Assembly (NCBI RefSeq): GCF_003288845.1
Contig: NZ_NHYN01000011.1
Location: 1-60,723 of the forward strand
From: Helicobacter monodelphidis
GTDB lineage: Bacteria; Campylobacterota; Campylobacteria; Campylobacterales; Helicobacteraceae
DNA length: 60,723 bases
Direction: 5' to 3'
Within the stretch, counting starts at the first letter, position 1, and each line of letters opens with the position of its first letter. The notes beneath the pieces were generated by a model, which worked only from the letters and a program-made list of their open reading frames with translations, was not told the DNA's origin and did no database searches. Of the stretch, positions 37,616 through 47,185 are shown in pieces. The position numbers were made by a program, and so were the translations under genes.

Positions 37616-39550
37616 CTATTCCTTATTTTTCAGTAAAGATTCTCTTTTTTCTTCCAACGTAATATACAAGTCTAGTTTTTCCTCTTCCTCTTTATTCAAA
37701 TGTTCATATTCTTGAGAAAGAAGGATTAATTCTTCATTGCTTGGCGGATTGTATAATAATGGCTCAATTTCTTTGCGACGCTTTTGAATTTCTTCAATCT
37801 CTCGTGGTAGAGATTCAAGTAAACGATTTTCCTTGTAAGATAGTTTTGTAATATTTTTTTGACTCCTTTGCGTTTTTGAATCATTTTGTGTTTTCTCCAA
37901 TTCTTCATAATAAAAAATTTCTTTTTCTCTCTCCAAAAACTCACTAAAGCAGTGTGAAGTTTGGATAACATCACCATATCCGTCAAAAACAAGGAGTTTT
38001 TTAGCTATTTTGTCCACAAAATAACGATCATGGCTAACAATTAACAATGCTCCCTGAAAGCTTTGTAAATACTCTTCTAAAATATTGATTGTCTGAATGT
38101 CTAAATCATTTGTTGGTTCGTCTAAAATTAAACAATCATATTCTTTTGTAAAGAGTAATGCAAGAGCAATACGGCTTTTTTCTCCACCACTTAACACCCC
38201 AATTTTTTTATCCAAAAATTCTTTTGGGAATAGAAAATTTTTCAAATAGCCATACACATGCATATTCTTACCTCGCACAAATACGCGATCACCACCAAAG
38301 GGACAAAAAGTCTCTATAAGGCTTTTAGAATCATCAAGCCCTTGTTTTTGCTGGTCAAAATAACCAATTCTTAAATCTAGACCTCTTTGAAGTACTCCTT
38401 GAGTAGCTGATATTTCCCCTAAAAGCATTTTTAAGAAACTACTTTTACCGCTTCCATTCCTGCCCACAACAGCAATCCTATCTTTTTGTAAAATGCGTAA
38501 ATTTAAATCTTTGATAAGATTTTTTTCGTTTATTTTTAAACTAATACATTCTAGCTCGAAAAGCATTTTTTGCCGATTTACCCCTTCTGATTGATTAAAA
38601 TGTTTTTGTTCTCTTTCTAACTCTAAACGCATCTTGCGAATTAAGCTTGGATTTTTCTTTGCCTCCTCTCTTAACTCCAACAATCTTTGTTTCCTACCCT
38701 CATTTCGTTTTCTTCTTGCTTGCACACCACGCCTTAACCACTCTTCCTCTTCTTTTAAATGCTTTAATAATACTTCATATTCTTTACTCATACTGCTTAA
38801 AAGTGCTTCTTTTGCACCCAGATATTTTTGGTATCCACCCTCAAAAGAACGCAAAGTTCCGCTATCAATTTCCACGCAACGCGTCGCAAGAGAATCAATA
38901 AAATAGCGGTCATGGGAAATAAAAAGAAGTGTATATTTTTCTTTCAATATCAATTCCTCTAAGAATTCAACCATTTGCACATCAAGATGATTAGTGGGTT
39001 CATCAAGCAATAAAATATCGGGTTTTTGGAGAAGAATTGCCGCTAATGCTACACGTTTTTGTTCTCCGCCACTCAAAAGACAAACTTGCTCATTTTCATA
39101 ATGTTTTAACTTAAATGCTTGCAGAATTTGGTCCAACTGATTATCCAAGTCCCAAGCATTATGATCATCTAAGAATTGGATAATCTCTTGCTGACGTTTC
39201 CAAATTTCAGTATTTTCCTTCCCTTTTGCAATCTGTTCATTTAAAAGTTCAAATTCTTCTTTTAGTTTCTTGAAAATATGCAACCGCGATTCAATCGCCT
39301 CTCTCACACTCAAGCCATTTTCAAAATCTGGTTTTTGTGGAAGCGACTGGATATCTAGCGGGGCAACACTAACCTGCCCACTATCACAAGTAATCTCACC
39401 TGTAATAATTTTCAACAAAGTGCTTTTACCGCTCCCATTGCATCCGATAATAGCAATGCGCTCACCCGCATTCACATGCAATGAAATATCAGTAAGAATT
39501 GGGGAATAATCATACTGCTTAGAAATTTGTTGTAAAGAAATTATCGCCAT
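37616..39550 (-). CDS. ABC-F family ATPase (Uup/YdiF-like)
   Basis: The 644-residue soluble protein has two ATPase domains without membrane parts. Walker A is GCNGSGKST near 37 and GRNGSGKSS near 364, signatures are LSGGEQKRV near 164 and LSGGEKSRI near 465, and the interdomain linker is rich in Arg, Glu and Leu. A coiled coil ends the protein. ABC-F proteins act on the ribosome or mRNA exit; the subfamily is not certain. AGGA precedes ATG 39550; a TTG one codon earlier is not needed. Confidence 0.9.
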   Translation of the reverse strand: MAIISLQQISKQYDYSPILTDISLHVNAGERIAIIGCNGSGKSTLLKIITGEITCDSGQVSVAPLDIQSLPQKPDFENGLSVREAIESRLHIFKKLKEEFELLNEQIAKGKENTEIWKRQQEIIQFLDDHNAWDLDNQLDQILQAFKLKHYENEQVCLLSGGEQKRVALAAILLQKPDILLLDEPTNHLDVQMVEFLEELILKEKYTLLFISHDRYFIDSLATRCVEIDSGTLRSFEGGYQKYLGAKEALLSSMSKEYEVLLKHLKEEEEWLRRGVQARRKRNEGRKQRLLELREEAKKNPSLIRKMRLELEREQKHFNQSEGVNRQKMLFELECISLKINEKNLIKDLNLRILQKDRIAVVGRNGSGKSSFLKMLLGEISATQGVLQRGLDLRIGYFDQQKQGLDDSKSLIETFCPFGGDRVFVRGKNMHVYGYLKNFLFPKEFLDKKIGVLSGGEKSRIALALLFTKEYDCLILDEPTNDLDIQTINILEEYLQSFQGALLIVSHDRYFVDKIAKKLLVFDGYGDVIQTSHCFSEFLEREKEIFYYEELEKTQNDSKTQRSQKNITKLSYKENRLLESLPREIEEIQKRRKEIEPLLYNPPSNEELILLSQEYEHLNKEEEEKLDLYITLEEKRESLLKNKE

Positions 39551-39575
39551 CAATTAGTCCTATTATTTTTGTATC

Positions 39576-39581
39576 ATTATA
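39576..39581 (-). promoter_or_regulatory. -10 of the ABC-F gene
   Basis: TATAAT on the minus strand lies 25 bases before the ATG at 39550 and gives a short leader. Confidence 0.5.
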
Positions 39582-39620
39582 ACATCACTCTACATTCTAA
39601 ATATTTAACTTGCAATAAGA

Positions 39621-39626
39621 TATAAT
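39621..39626 (+). promoter_or_regulatory. -10 of the metallo-hydrolase gene
   Basis: TATAAT (AAGATATAAT) lies 25 bases before the ATG at 39652, with AAGGAG as the ribosome site in between. Confidence 0.5.
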
Positions 39627-39651
39627 TTCACCCAAAAATTAAGGAGAAAAT

Positions 39652-40260
39652 ATGCGTTCTTATCAATTATATCAACAAGCTTTTGGAGATTACCAAACAA
39701 ATTGTTATATTTTACAAAAAAAGGAAGGGGAAATTATCATTGACCCAGGTATAGGGGCAAGTGAATGGGTGAATGCTATTTGCAAGAATCCCTTAGCAAT
39801 TTTGAATACACATGGGCATTTTGACCATATTTGGAGCAATGCAACACTTAAACAACAATATCCGCATATTCCCATTGTTATTCATACAGAAGATTCCTTT
39901 ATGTTACAGCAGGATTGTTTTTCCTTAGGGCAACCAATATGCTCCCCAACATTAGAAATTACACAAGAAGAAAAAAGGCTAGAATTTGATGGATTCTCAC
40001 TACAATACATTCACTTTCCTGGACATACGCCGGGTTGTTGCGTGATTGTTTGTGAAGATTCGATGTTTAGCGGTGACTTTATTTTTTATCGCTCTATTGG
40101 ACGATATGATTTTCCCTATTCATCGGCTAAACAAATGCAAGAATCTTTACAAAAATTTAAGCAAATTGCCGAAGATAAAATCCTATATCCAGGTCATGGC
40201 CAAAAAAGTAGTATTTTTGCCGAACAGAAAAATATTGATTTATGGATTCGATGCTTCTAA
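39652..40260 (+). CDS. MBL-fold metallo-hydrolase, glyoxalase II-like
   Basis: The 202-residue protein has the zinc motif HGHFDH (His54, His56, Asp58, His59), FPGHTPGC near 124, SGDFIF near 138, and GHGQKS near 182. The short form, without the substrate-recognition C-domain of true GloB, matches YcbL-like hydrolases, which may act on lactoylglutathione or other thioesters. Its stop overlaps the stop of the convergent glycosyltransferase. Confidence 0.85.
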   Translation: MRSYQLYQQAFGDYQTNCYILQKKEGEIIIDPGIGASEWVNAICKNPLAILNTHGHFDHIWSNATLKQQYPHIPIVIHTEDSFMLQQDCFSLGQPICSPTLEITQEEKRLEFDGFSLQYIHFPGHTPGCCVIVCEDSMFSGDFIFYRSIGRYDFPYSSAKQMQESLQKFKQIAEDKILYPGHGQKSSIFAEQKNIDLWIRCF

Positions 40261-41291
40261 AGGTATTGCTTAAGAATCTCTAGTGTAGCTAAAGCATTTT
40301 TTTGAATACTAAATTCTAGTGATCGTTGGTAATTATTTTCTTTTATTTTATTTAATATTTCTTTATTTAATAATAAATCATCGATTTTTGTAACAACGGA
40401 ATAATCTTTGGGTGATTGCATTAAGAATGTGGGGTCTAAAATTTCGCCACCGCCACATTGCTTGGTTGTAATGACAGCACATTTTGCATTCATTGCCTCC
40501 AAAATAACATTCCCAAAAGGCTCATAATGAGTTGGAAAAATAAAAATGTCCGCATAGGCATAAAATCGATCTATATCGCGTCTAGCACCAGTAAAAATTA
40601 CGCGTGAAGTAATATTAAGTTTTTTTGCATACTGAACATAATGCTTTAAATGTTTTTCTTTTCCTACAATGAAGAGTTTTGCTGATGGATGCTGAATGTG
40701 TGTAAACAATTCTAAAAGCTCCCAAACACCTTTGCGTTTATATCCACTCCCCACATAAAGTAAGATTGGCTCATCTGATAACTGAAATTCCTGCTTAAAA
40801 TCAACCAATTCTTCTTTTTTAGGGAATTCTTTAGGAGAAATACCGTTATAAATAACGCTAATTTTTTCACTAGGTATTTGATATTGTTCCATAATATTTT
40901 GCTTAACCATATTTGAAATCGCGATTAAATGTTTTGCATTTTCAAAGCCACGTTTTTCAATCATACAATATACAAGATTGAGTGGAAGAAAATTAAAAGA
41001 TTGTTTAATGGTCATATAATGTCGATGAACACCATCTCCAACACGTAATACATCTGCACAGCTGATTCTATCCAGAGAAAAATAGAATCGGTTGCGTTTT
41101 GTGTAACACATTTGCAAGTTAAACAAAAAAGCACGGATACTTGAGGCTAACCATTTTGGAATGCAAGAATGTATAATTTCATAGGATACGCCAAGTTCAC
41201 CTAATTCTTGACAAAGCCTCTCCATATAAATTTCTGCACCACCAAATTCCTTTTTATTTGCACGAACGATGCAAAATTCTTTATTTTTCAT
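40257..41291 (-). CDS. Glycosyltransferase family 4, probable LOS core enzyme
   Basis: The 344-residue GT-B protein begins with FCIVRANKKEFGGAEIYMERL, split as FCIVRANKKEF and GGAEIYMERL, like WaaG. It has the NDP-sugar motif LYVGSGYKRKGVWELL near 185 and the EX7E donor loop HYEPFGNVILEAMNAK near 263. Conserved-type sites suit an NDP-hexose donor such as UDP-glucose. It overlaps the upstream glycosyltransferase gene by 11 bases; an O-antigen-ligase-like gene precedes both. Acceptor and linkage are unknown. Confidence 0.85.
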   Translation of the reverse strand: MKNKEFCIVRANKKEFGGAEIYMERLCQELGELGVSYEIIHSCIPKWLASSIRAFLFNLQMCYTKRNRFYFSLDRISCADVLRVGDGVHRHYMTIKQSFNFLPLNLVYCMIEKRGFENAKHLIAISNMVKQNIMEQYQIPSEKISVIYNGISPKEFPKKEELVDFKQEFQLSDEPILLYVGSGYKRKGVWELLELFTHIQHPSAKLFIVGKEKHLKHYVQYAKKLNITSRVIFTGARRDIDRFYAYADIFIFPTHYEPFGNVILEAMNAKCAVITTKQCGGGEILDPTFLMQSPKDYSVVTKIDDLLLNKEILNKIKENNYQRSLEFSIQKNALATLEILKQYL

Positions 41292-42411
41292 CAGGTTCTT
41301 CTTTAAAAATTAATTCTCCTTTTTGATAATAACAACCATAAAAACGATTTTCCTTGAGAAGTGAAAATAAGTCTTTTAATTGAGAAATGACTTTTGCTTC
41401 AGAATACTTCTGGCTTACCATCTCAAAGCTTTGATGGACGATTTTTTCACGCATTTGATGGTCATTTAATAACCATTGTAATTGTTCACCCAAATGTTCT
41501 TCATCACACACAATATAGTGTTGATTTTCAATAAAGCCATAATCATCCATTCTTGCAAGTGGATGACACAATAACAAGGCATAGCTAGATGGAATTTCTA
41601 AATATTTACGAATAAACATATCGAGTTCACTCCCATCAGTATAGCTAATTATTGAATGTCTTAGAGCTTGATTAAAAAAATAATTAAGAAGAGAATTACT
41701 CCAATAATAACGTTTATGGTAACGATTAAGCATTTTTCTTAAACGATGCAAAAACCAAATACGATACATTCTAATGGGTAATGTTTTTGCCTTTTGATAA
41801 ATTCTTTTGCGCCTAGCATAAAAAACACCAAGCACAGAAAAATCATATTTTTTTGGAATTCTTTTGGTAGAAATTTCCTCATCGCTGAGCAAATGGCGAA
41901 TAGGAATAATTTGGTTATCACTGAAATATTGATTGCCTAAGGTAATATTAATTTCCATATCATTAAAGAAAAATTCCTGTTGCGGATTCTCATTCAGATA
42001 ACCCCTTTGAATTCCTCCTAATAAATACCAATTTTTAGGAATTAACTCCCAAAAATTCTCCGTCTCTGAATACCAATCACTACGCAAATTTAAGCAACAA
42101 ACAGGCTTTTGTATATCGCTTAAAATTTCAATAATACGCATTCCTTGTAGGATTAATTGGCGATAATTTTCGCTGTAATACTCATAATGCCCACATTTTT
42201 TGCTATTTGAAGCCACCCTTAAACTAAATAAATGTGGAAGTAGAATGTCATTTTCTTGGATAAATTCTTGACAATATTTTTGGTCATATAAATAGCGACT
42301 ATCAAATATCTGACATTCAAATTGTTCTTTTAGAATATCAATAAAAATAAGTTCTGTAGGTAATCTATCATGAATTTTTTCAAAAAATAATCCTAATTTA
42401 ATGTGAGACAT
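41281..42411 (-). CDS. Glycosyltransferase family 1-like protein
   Basis: The 376-residue protein shows the C-terminal Glyco_trans_1_2 domain. SYTDGSELDMFIRKYLEIPSS (split SYTDGSELDMF and RKYLEIPSS) occurs near residue 258, followed by a NYHIVCDEEHLGE-like motif and the HQSFEMVSQKYS helix near 340. A Tyr- and Arg-rich linker precedes it. Its start overlaps the end of the ligase-like gene by 14 bases. A role in lipooligosaccharide or another surface glycan is inferred from neighbours. Confidence 0.75.
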   Translation of the reverse strand: MSHIKLGLFFEKIHDRLPTELIFIDILKEQFECQIFDSRYLYDQKYCQEFIQENDILLPHLFSLRVASNSKKCGHYEYYSENYRQLILQGMRIIEILSDIQKPVCCLNLRSDWYSETENFWELIPKNWYLLGGIQRGYLNENPQQEFFFNDMEINITLGNQYFSDNQIIPIRHLLSDEEISTKRIPKKYDFSVLGVFYARRKRIYQKAKTLPIRMYRIWFLHRLRKMLNRYHKRYYWSNSLLNYFFNQALRHSIISYTDGSELDMFIRKYLEIPSSYALLLCHPLARMDDYGFIENQHYIVCDEEHLGEQLQWLLNDHQMREKIVHQSFEMVSQKYSEAKVISQLKDLFSLLKENRFYGCYYQKGELIFKEEPDEK

Positions 42412-43588
42412 TTAAAATCCTTCGCTTAGAAATAAGAATAGCTATCAATAAAAAAAGAGGTAATCCTGTATATAAGCCAAGTGGTACTTCTGTTAAAGAA
42501 GTGAGAAAATGACTAATAAATAAAAGCCAAAATGAATGTTTAAGAAAAGATGGGTTTTCTTTTTGTTGCTTCAAAGCATAAATAATAATTAAAGCCCATA
42601 AACAAAGATAGAAAAAAAGCCCAAAAATACCGTTTTCAATCAATAAATGCAAGAGGAGGTTATGGGCATTATACACTACAGCAAGCCTCTCGCCAAAATA
42701 AGGTAAAAAATCGATATTCCTAAACTGATCCACCCCAATACCAAAAAAATAATTCCCATGTTCTATGAAAGTCTTTAAGCCAACATGATAAATAATCCCT
42801 CTAGGTTCTTCACTATATAAAAGTTTAACCATAATATTTTCATAGTTCAACACAATAAAATAGGCCGCGAGACAAATAATTCCTCCGATAATTGATAACT
42901 TGACATATGTTGTAAAGTTCCGAATAAATAAACCATACAAGCCACACACAATCAACGCTACCCCTATGCCCATTTTACTTCCCAAATAAAGAATCATCAA
43001 CAATAAAATCCCAACACCCACATAGGCAAAGCTCTGGATAAGGCGAGATGGATAGGTAATAAACGGCAAAATAAACGCTAAACATAAATTCGCGTAGATA
43101 GCTGTTGAATTTGGATTCATAAAGATATGAAAACGAGGCACCTTTGCACCACTACTATCAATCAGAAAAAAAAGTTCACTAGGAGATAGAAAATAAAATT
43201 TATATAATCCAATCAACAATAAAATAAACATTGAAACAACAAGAGGAATAACAACAAAGTGAGCAATTTCATATGAATTAAGCGGAATAAGCCGTAAAAG
43301 CAAAAAAATTGCAAAAATGCGGACTAAGGCAAAAGAACTTTTATAAGAAAAAAAATCCGTATCATTCAAAACACCACTTACAGCGACACATACCATAAAA
43401 ATAATCACAACAATGCTCAATGAATCAATCTGCCAATTTTTTTGTATAGAGATATGTATAACAGCTAGAGTAAGCAGTAAGGCATAAGAAATATTCACTA
43501 ATGCAGGGGCAACACTAAATGGAAATACAGCGATAAATATTGCTAAAACATATAGCAAGCAAGAATGTATATACACATTTAATTTCAC
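42398..43588 (-). CDS. O-antigen ligase-like membrane protein
   Basis: The 396-residue protein has about ten to twelve spans and the periplasmic loop typical of WaaL/Wzy_C proteins. GVDQFRNIDFL lies near residue 283, followed by VYNAHNLLLHLLIENGIFGL, split as VYNAHNLLLH and LIENGIFGL. The His in AHN is the conserved ligase residue. It could attach a glycan to lipid A core or be a polymerase; adjacent glycosyltransferases favour a surface glycan role. Confidence 0.75.
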   Translation of the reverse strand: MKLNVYIHSCLLYVLAIFIAVFPFSVAPALVNISYALLLTLAVIHISIQKNWQIDSLSIVVIIFMVCVAVSGVLNDTDFFSYKSSFALVRIFAIFLLLRLIPLNSYEIAHFVVIPLVVSMFILLLIGLYKFYFLSPSELFFLIDSSGAKVPRFHIFMNPNSTAIYANLCLAFILPFITYPSRLIQSFAYVGVGILLLMILYLGSKMGIGVALIVCGLYGLFIRNFTTYVKLSIIGGIICLAAYFIVLNYENIMVKLLYSEEPRGIIYHVGLKTFIEHGNYFFGIGVDQFRNIDFLPYFGERLAVVYNAHNLLLHLLIENGIFGLFFYLCLWALIIIYALKQQKENPSFLKHSFWLLFISHFLTSLTEVPLGLYTGLPLFLLIAILISKRRILNVSH

Positions 43589-43597
43589 TACTAAGCC

Positions 43598-44125
43598 TTA
43601 ATAACAGTCTATTTCAATAATAGCATTTAGGGATTCTTGCTCAATATTGTCAATGGTATGTTGAATATGAATGCTCTCTCCTGATTTTAATGGTGTATCA
43701 ATCAATTTTTGATTCTTAATCAAAGGCTTCAACAATCCCTGTAGTCGCTCCTTAATGTTTTTTGGAGGTACTTGAAGTGTCGTTGTAAGAATGCATGATT
43801 TTGTTTGTAATTTTCCTATATTTGTGATATTGGCATCAATAAAATAAGTAGGTGTGTATTGTAGCTTTTTTGAAGCCACCTCAATGCTGATGGGATAAAA
43901 TATCTTCTTAGAGACAAGTTCTAATAAAAAAGGTGAGGCAAGAGGAATGAGGACAGCAACAAGGATAATGATCGTTCCTAGTCGCCCATTCTTGCGTAGC
44001 ATAATGCCGAGTATAAAAATACAAATAAAAAGTAATAATAAGAATGCCAAAAAAAGCATTGATGGAAGATTTAATCTCCCTATATAAGGGCTAAACATGG
44101 CAAGACCATTGTGTATAATTTCCAT
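43598..44125 (-). CDS. DUF2393 membrane protein
   Basis: The 175-residue protein has two N-terminal membrane spans (residues about 22-42 and 50-70) and a periplasmic beta-rich domain with a YFIDANITNIGKLQ segment. DUF2393 proteins are found in Campylobacterota; function is not known. It sits between hisIE and the ligase-like gene, with 5- and 9-base gaps. Confidence 0.75.
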   Translation of the reverse strand: MEIIHNGLAMFSPYIGRLNLPSMLFLAFLLLLFICIFILGIMLRKNGRLGTIIILVAVLIPLASPFLLELVSKKIFYPISIEVASKKLQYTPTYFIDANITNIGKLQTKSCILTTTLQVPPKNIKERLQGLLKPLIKNQKLIDTPLKSGESIHIQHTIDNIEQESLNAIIEIDCY

Positions 44126-44130
44126 TGTCC

Positions 44131-44817
44131 TTATTCCTTTTGCTTACGATTTGCTTTCTCTACCAATCCACTCACACCCATTCTTCTTTGCAATTCTGCA
44201 AAAACTCTATCTGGAGAAATACCGCCTTGCACTAATCCTACAAGCGTATGATAAAATAAATCAGCACATTCATAAATTATTTCAGACTCTTTATTATCCT
44301 TCAGTGCAAATGTGAACTCTGCAGCTTCTTCAATAATTTTTTTACCGATTTCATTATCCCCCTTTTTTAAAAGTTGTGCAGTATAGGATTCTTGAATGGG
44401 GGCAGATTTTTTTTCTAAAAGCTGATGATAGAGTGTATCTAAGACTCCATAAGTCGCAATTTGAAGTTCGAGTAAAGATTTTTCAGATTCTGGCATATCT
44501 AATGAACGAAAAAAACAGCTTCTGTGCATTGTGTGACACGCTACACCTTTTTGATGCACCTGTAATAATATTGTATCATTATCACAGTCTAGCCATATTC
44601 TCTCCACTTTTTGTGTATGGCCACTACTTTCACCCTTTCTCCAAATACGTTGTTTGGAACGCGAAAAATAATGTGCCTCTCCTGTCTGTAATGTTAAATC
44701 CAATGCTTCTTGATTCATATAAGCAAGCAACAAAACCTCTTTAGATTCAATATCTTGGGCTATTGCTGGGATGAGGGGTGTTTTTACCCAATCAATGGAA
44801 TCATTATTCTCCATCAC
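44131..44817 (-). CDS. hisIE: Bifunctional phosphoribosyl-AMP cyclohydrolase / phosphoribosyl-ATP pyrophosphatase
   Basis: The 228-residue protein fuses HisI (residues about 1-115, with WLDCDNDTILLQV near 72 and GVACHTMHRSCFF near 88, holding Cys and Asp metal ligands) and HisE (about 125-220, with EIGKKIIEEAAEF near 155 and YECADLFYHTLV near 180). It does steps 2 and 3 of histidine synthesis. Its presence shows the organism is not like H. pylori in lacking the pathway. It is not beside other his genes. Confidence 0.94.
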   Translation of the reverse strand: MMENNDSIDWVKTPLIPAIAQDIESKEVLLLAYMNQEALDLTLQTGEAHYFSRSKQRIWRKGESSGHTQKVERIWLDCDNDTILLQVHQKGVACHTMHRSCFFRSLDMPESEKSLLELQIATYGVLDTLYHQLLEKKSAPIQESYTAQLLKKGDNEIGKKIIEEAAEFTFALKDNKESEIIYECADLFYHTLVGLVQGGISPDRVFAELQRRMGVSGLVEKANRKQKE

Positions 44818-44833
44818 CTCTTCCTTTTATGTC

Positions 44834-45952
44834 TCATTGTGCCATCACAGAATTACGTTGCTTATCAACAGAATCCACCCAAATATTTGGAACTGCTCCA
44901 CCGGGTGTCAAGAAAATTTTTGCATCTTTATTCATCTTGAGTGCTTCATTAAACTGCCCTTGCACTTCTATTTGGCGGAGTTGCAACAATTCTCGGCTTA
45001 GACTTTCTCTTACTGCCTGATTCGCCTTTGCCTTTGCTTCTGCCTCAATCATAATTGCATCTGCAAGTCCCTGTGCATTCAACCTTTTTGCTTCCGCTTC
45101 ACCACGTGCTTGTGCCGCTACCTTTTCCGCTTCATTCTTCACTTTCTGAATCTCATTTTTCACACGATCAGCCTCTTGCTTAGCCACCTGTGCTTTTTGT
45201 ATGCTTTCTTGCACACTTGGGGGAAGCAAAACAGCTTTTAAGTCAGCGGCAACAAATTGTACAGGTTGATTCTTAAGATTCTGAAAATGTTGTTGCATTA
45301 GTTGATTAATTTTGAGGCTAATCTCATCTCTTTTTCCTGGAATCTCTTCTGCCGTATAACGCCCCACAGCATTCCTTACAATTCCTAAAGTAGGTTCAAT
45401 CACCAAACGTCTATCCCAGTCGGCAGTATAAAGTGAAATTGTCTCTGGCACTCTTTCTGGTGCTAAAGAGTATTGCACACTTAAATCAATAAAAACTGGC
45501 AACCCTTTTGCATCAAATGTATTAACTGCCGGACGCGAAATTGTAGCTTGGTTGCTACCCCTTGCCCCACCCTCATCACTATCTGAAAAGCTAAGAATCT
45601 TAACGCGCGTATCGACTTTATCAATGCGCTGATAACCCGGTATATAGAAATGTAAGCCCGGATATAATGGCTTCTCAAAGTCAAATTCTCCTGTTGTAAC
45701 TTTAATACCCACAAAACCTTCATCAATCACTGCATAAGGGCGAACAAGTACAAAGAATAGCACAATACCAATAAAAATGTAAAGAAGGCTAAATCTTTTA
45801 TCAAATACACCACTAATATCAAAAGACCCTCCCCCTCTATTTTGGTTTGGGCGACGCGGTGGTGTTGGATTTTTAGGTTCTTCATCTAAAGGTGATTTAT
45901 TTGAAGAGTTTTGTTTTTTATTTTTAAGATGTTCATTTAAGTCGATAGGCAT
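44834..45952 (-). CDS. SPFH/prohibitin-family membrane protein (HflK-like)
   Basis: The 372-residue protein has a Pro- and Asn-rich cytosolic N-terminus, one membrane span (residues about 53-71), and an SPFH band-7 domain (about 72-265). A charged helix (QEADRVKNEIQKVKNEAEKV near 265) and an Ala- and Glu-rich region (AQARGEAEAKRLNAQGLA) follow. It resembles H. pylori HP0248 and Cj0268c. Function as a membrane scaffold is inferred. It lies just downstream of ilvE, an order conserved in Campylobacter. Confidence 0.85.
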   Translation of the reverse strand: MPIDLNEHLKNKKQNSSNKSPLDEEPKNPTPPRRPNQNRGGGSFDISGVFDKRFSLLYIFIGIVLFFVLVRPYAVIDEGFVGIKVTTGEFDFEKPLYPGLHFYIPGYQRIDKVDTRVKILSFSDSDEGGARGSNQATISRPAVNTFDAKGLPVFIDLSVQYSLAPERVPETISLYTADWDRRLVIEPTLGIVRNAVGRYTAEEIPGKRDEISLKINQLMQQHFQNLKNQPVQFVAADLKAVLLPPSVQESIQKAQVAKQEADRVKNEIQKVKNEAEKVAAQARGEAEAKRLNAQGLADAIMIEAEAKAKANQAVRESLSRELLQLRQIEVQGQFNEALKMNKDAKIFLTPGGAVPNIWVDSVDKQRNSVMAQ

Positions 45953-45962
45953 TTTATGCTCC

Positions 45963-46880
45963 TTAAGAAATATAGGTTAAATAATGTGCAAATTCTGAAT
46001 TTTTACCCATTACAACATCAAAATAAGCATCCTGTAAGCGTTGTGTTACTTCTCCCCTACCCCCAGAACCAATAACTCTAAAATCCAATTCACGAATCGG
46101 TGTAACTTCTGCTGCTGTACCAGTAAAAAAACATTCATCAGAAATATAAATCTCGTCTCGACTAATACGTCTTTGACAAACTGTAATACCCATCTTTTTT
46201 GCAATTTCAATCACTGTTGCTTGCGTAATAGACTCTAGTGAATTATCATTTGGAGGAGTAATAAGCTCCCCATTCCTAACAATAAAAATACATTCTCCGC
46301 TACCTTCTGCTACAAAACCATTATCATCAAGCATTAAAGCCTCTTCAAAACCACACGAAACAGCCTCATATTTTGCCATCTGTGAATTAAAATAATTTGC
46401 AACAGCTTTCGCCTTACCAAAAAGTGACTTCACCGGGTTTCTAACAAACGATGAAGTTTTAACACGAATACCCTTCTTAAGCCCTTCTTCTCCTAAATAA
46501 GCACCCCACTCCCATGCCGCAATAGCAACATTGACAGGAGAGTTTTTATGATAAACGCCCATTGCACCATAACCCAAATAAATTAGAGGACGCAAGTAAA
46601 CATTACCTTCAAAGTGATTTTTACATAACAATTCAATTTGAGCATTCTGTAACTCTTCTTGCGTATAAGGCACATCAATCGCGGCAATTTTTGCTGAATT
46701 AAGCAACCTTTTTGTGTGATCTTGTAACCTAAAGATGGCCAAACCATTAGGAGTTTGGTATGCTCTAGTTCCCTCAAAAACTCCATTGCCGTAATGGAGT
46801 GTATGCGTAAGAACATGAACTTTTGCATCTCTCCAAGCAACAAACTCTTTATCCATCCAAATATACTGTGATTCTTTCAT
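45963..46880 (-). CDS. ilvE: Branched-chain amino acid aminotransferase
   Basis: IlvE moves amino groups between glutamate and the branched-chain 2-oxo acids with PLP. The 305-residue protein starts MKESQYIWMDKEFV, with THTLHYGNGVFEGTRAY near residue 28, split as THTLHYGNG and VFEGTRAY, the PLP Lys in SLFGKAKAVANYFN near 154, and EGSGECIFIV near 194. ATG 46880 is chosen over an upstream frame because GGAG precedes it and the family starts here. Confidence 0.93.
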   Translation of the reverse strand: MKESQYIWMDKEFVAWRDAKVHVLTHTLHYGNGVFEGTRAYQTPNGLAIFRLQDHTKRLLNSAKIAAIDVPYTQEELQNAQIELLCKNHFEGNVYLRPLIYLGYGAMGVYHKNSPVNVAIAAWEWGAYLGEEGLKKGIRVKTSSFVRNPVKSLFGKAKAVANYFNSQMAKYEAVSCGFEEALMLDDNGFVAEGSGECIFIVRNGELITPPNDNSLESITQATVIEIAKKMGITVCQRRISRDEIYISDECFFTGTAAEVTPIRELDFRVIGSGGRGEVTQRLQDAYFDVVMGKNSEFAHYLTYIS

Positions 46881-46996
46881 AGCCAGAAACTCCTTTAAAT
46901 ATAGCATCCACAGGTGGGACACAAACATAAAAATATCGAGATTTTTTAGATTCACCAAAGATTAAAATTTAATAATTCTTAAAGTCCCTTATAAAC

Positions 46997-47013
46997 CATG
47001 TTATTTTAACATG
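46997..47013. repeat. Perfect inverted repeat between ilvE and dapD
   Basis: CATGTTA-TTT-TAACATG has 7-bp perfect arms with a 3-base centre. Similar half-sites (TATGTTA, TATGTTG) recur at about 47040-47065. The element is in the divergent 305-base region and could be an operator for either gene. Confidence 0.45.
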
Positions 47014-47153
47014 TGTTAGAAATATTTTCAAGTAGGCAAAATATGTTACATTTAGCCAATATGTTGACCTTAATAAAACTTAAATGTTTATCTGTATAGT
47101 ATGAAATAATTTGGCTTACGGGTGTCTATTTTACATTCTAAGCTTCTTAGTGC

Positions 47154-47159
47154 TATAAT
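47154..47159 (+). promoter_or_regulatory. Extended -10 of dapD
   Basis: TGCTATAAT lies 27 bases before the ATG at 47186; AAGGAG precedes the start codon. Confidence 0.6.
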
Positions 47160-47185
47160 GCTTGACATCAACAAAGGAGATAAAG

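Noticed and set aside
44376-45020. Several open frames on the plus strand opposite hisIE and the SPFH gene
   Set aside because: They lack ribosome sites and are mirror frames of clear genes on the minus strand.
46881-46958. 26-residue N-terminal extension of IlvE
   Set aside because: IlvE proteins begin at the KESQYIWMDKE segment and the ATG at 46880 has a GGAG site, so the longer form was not used.
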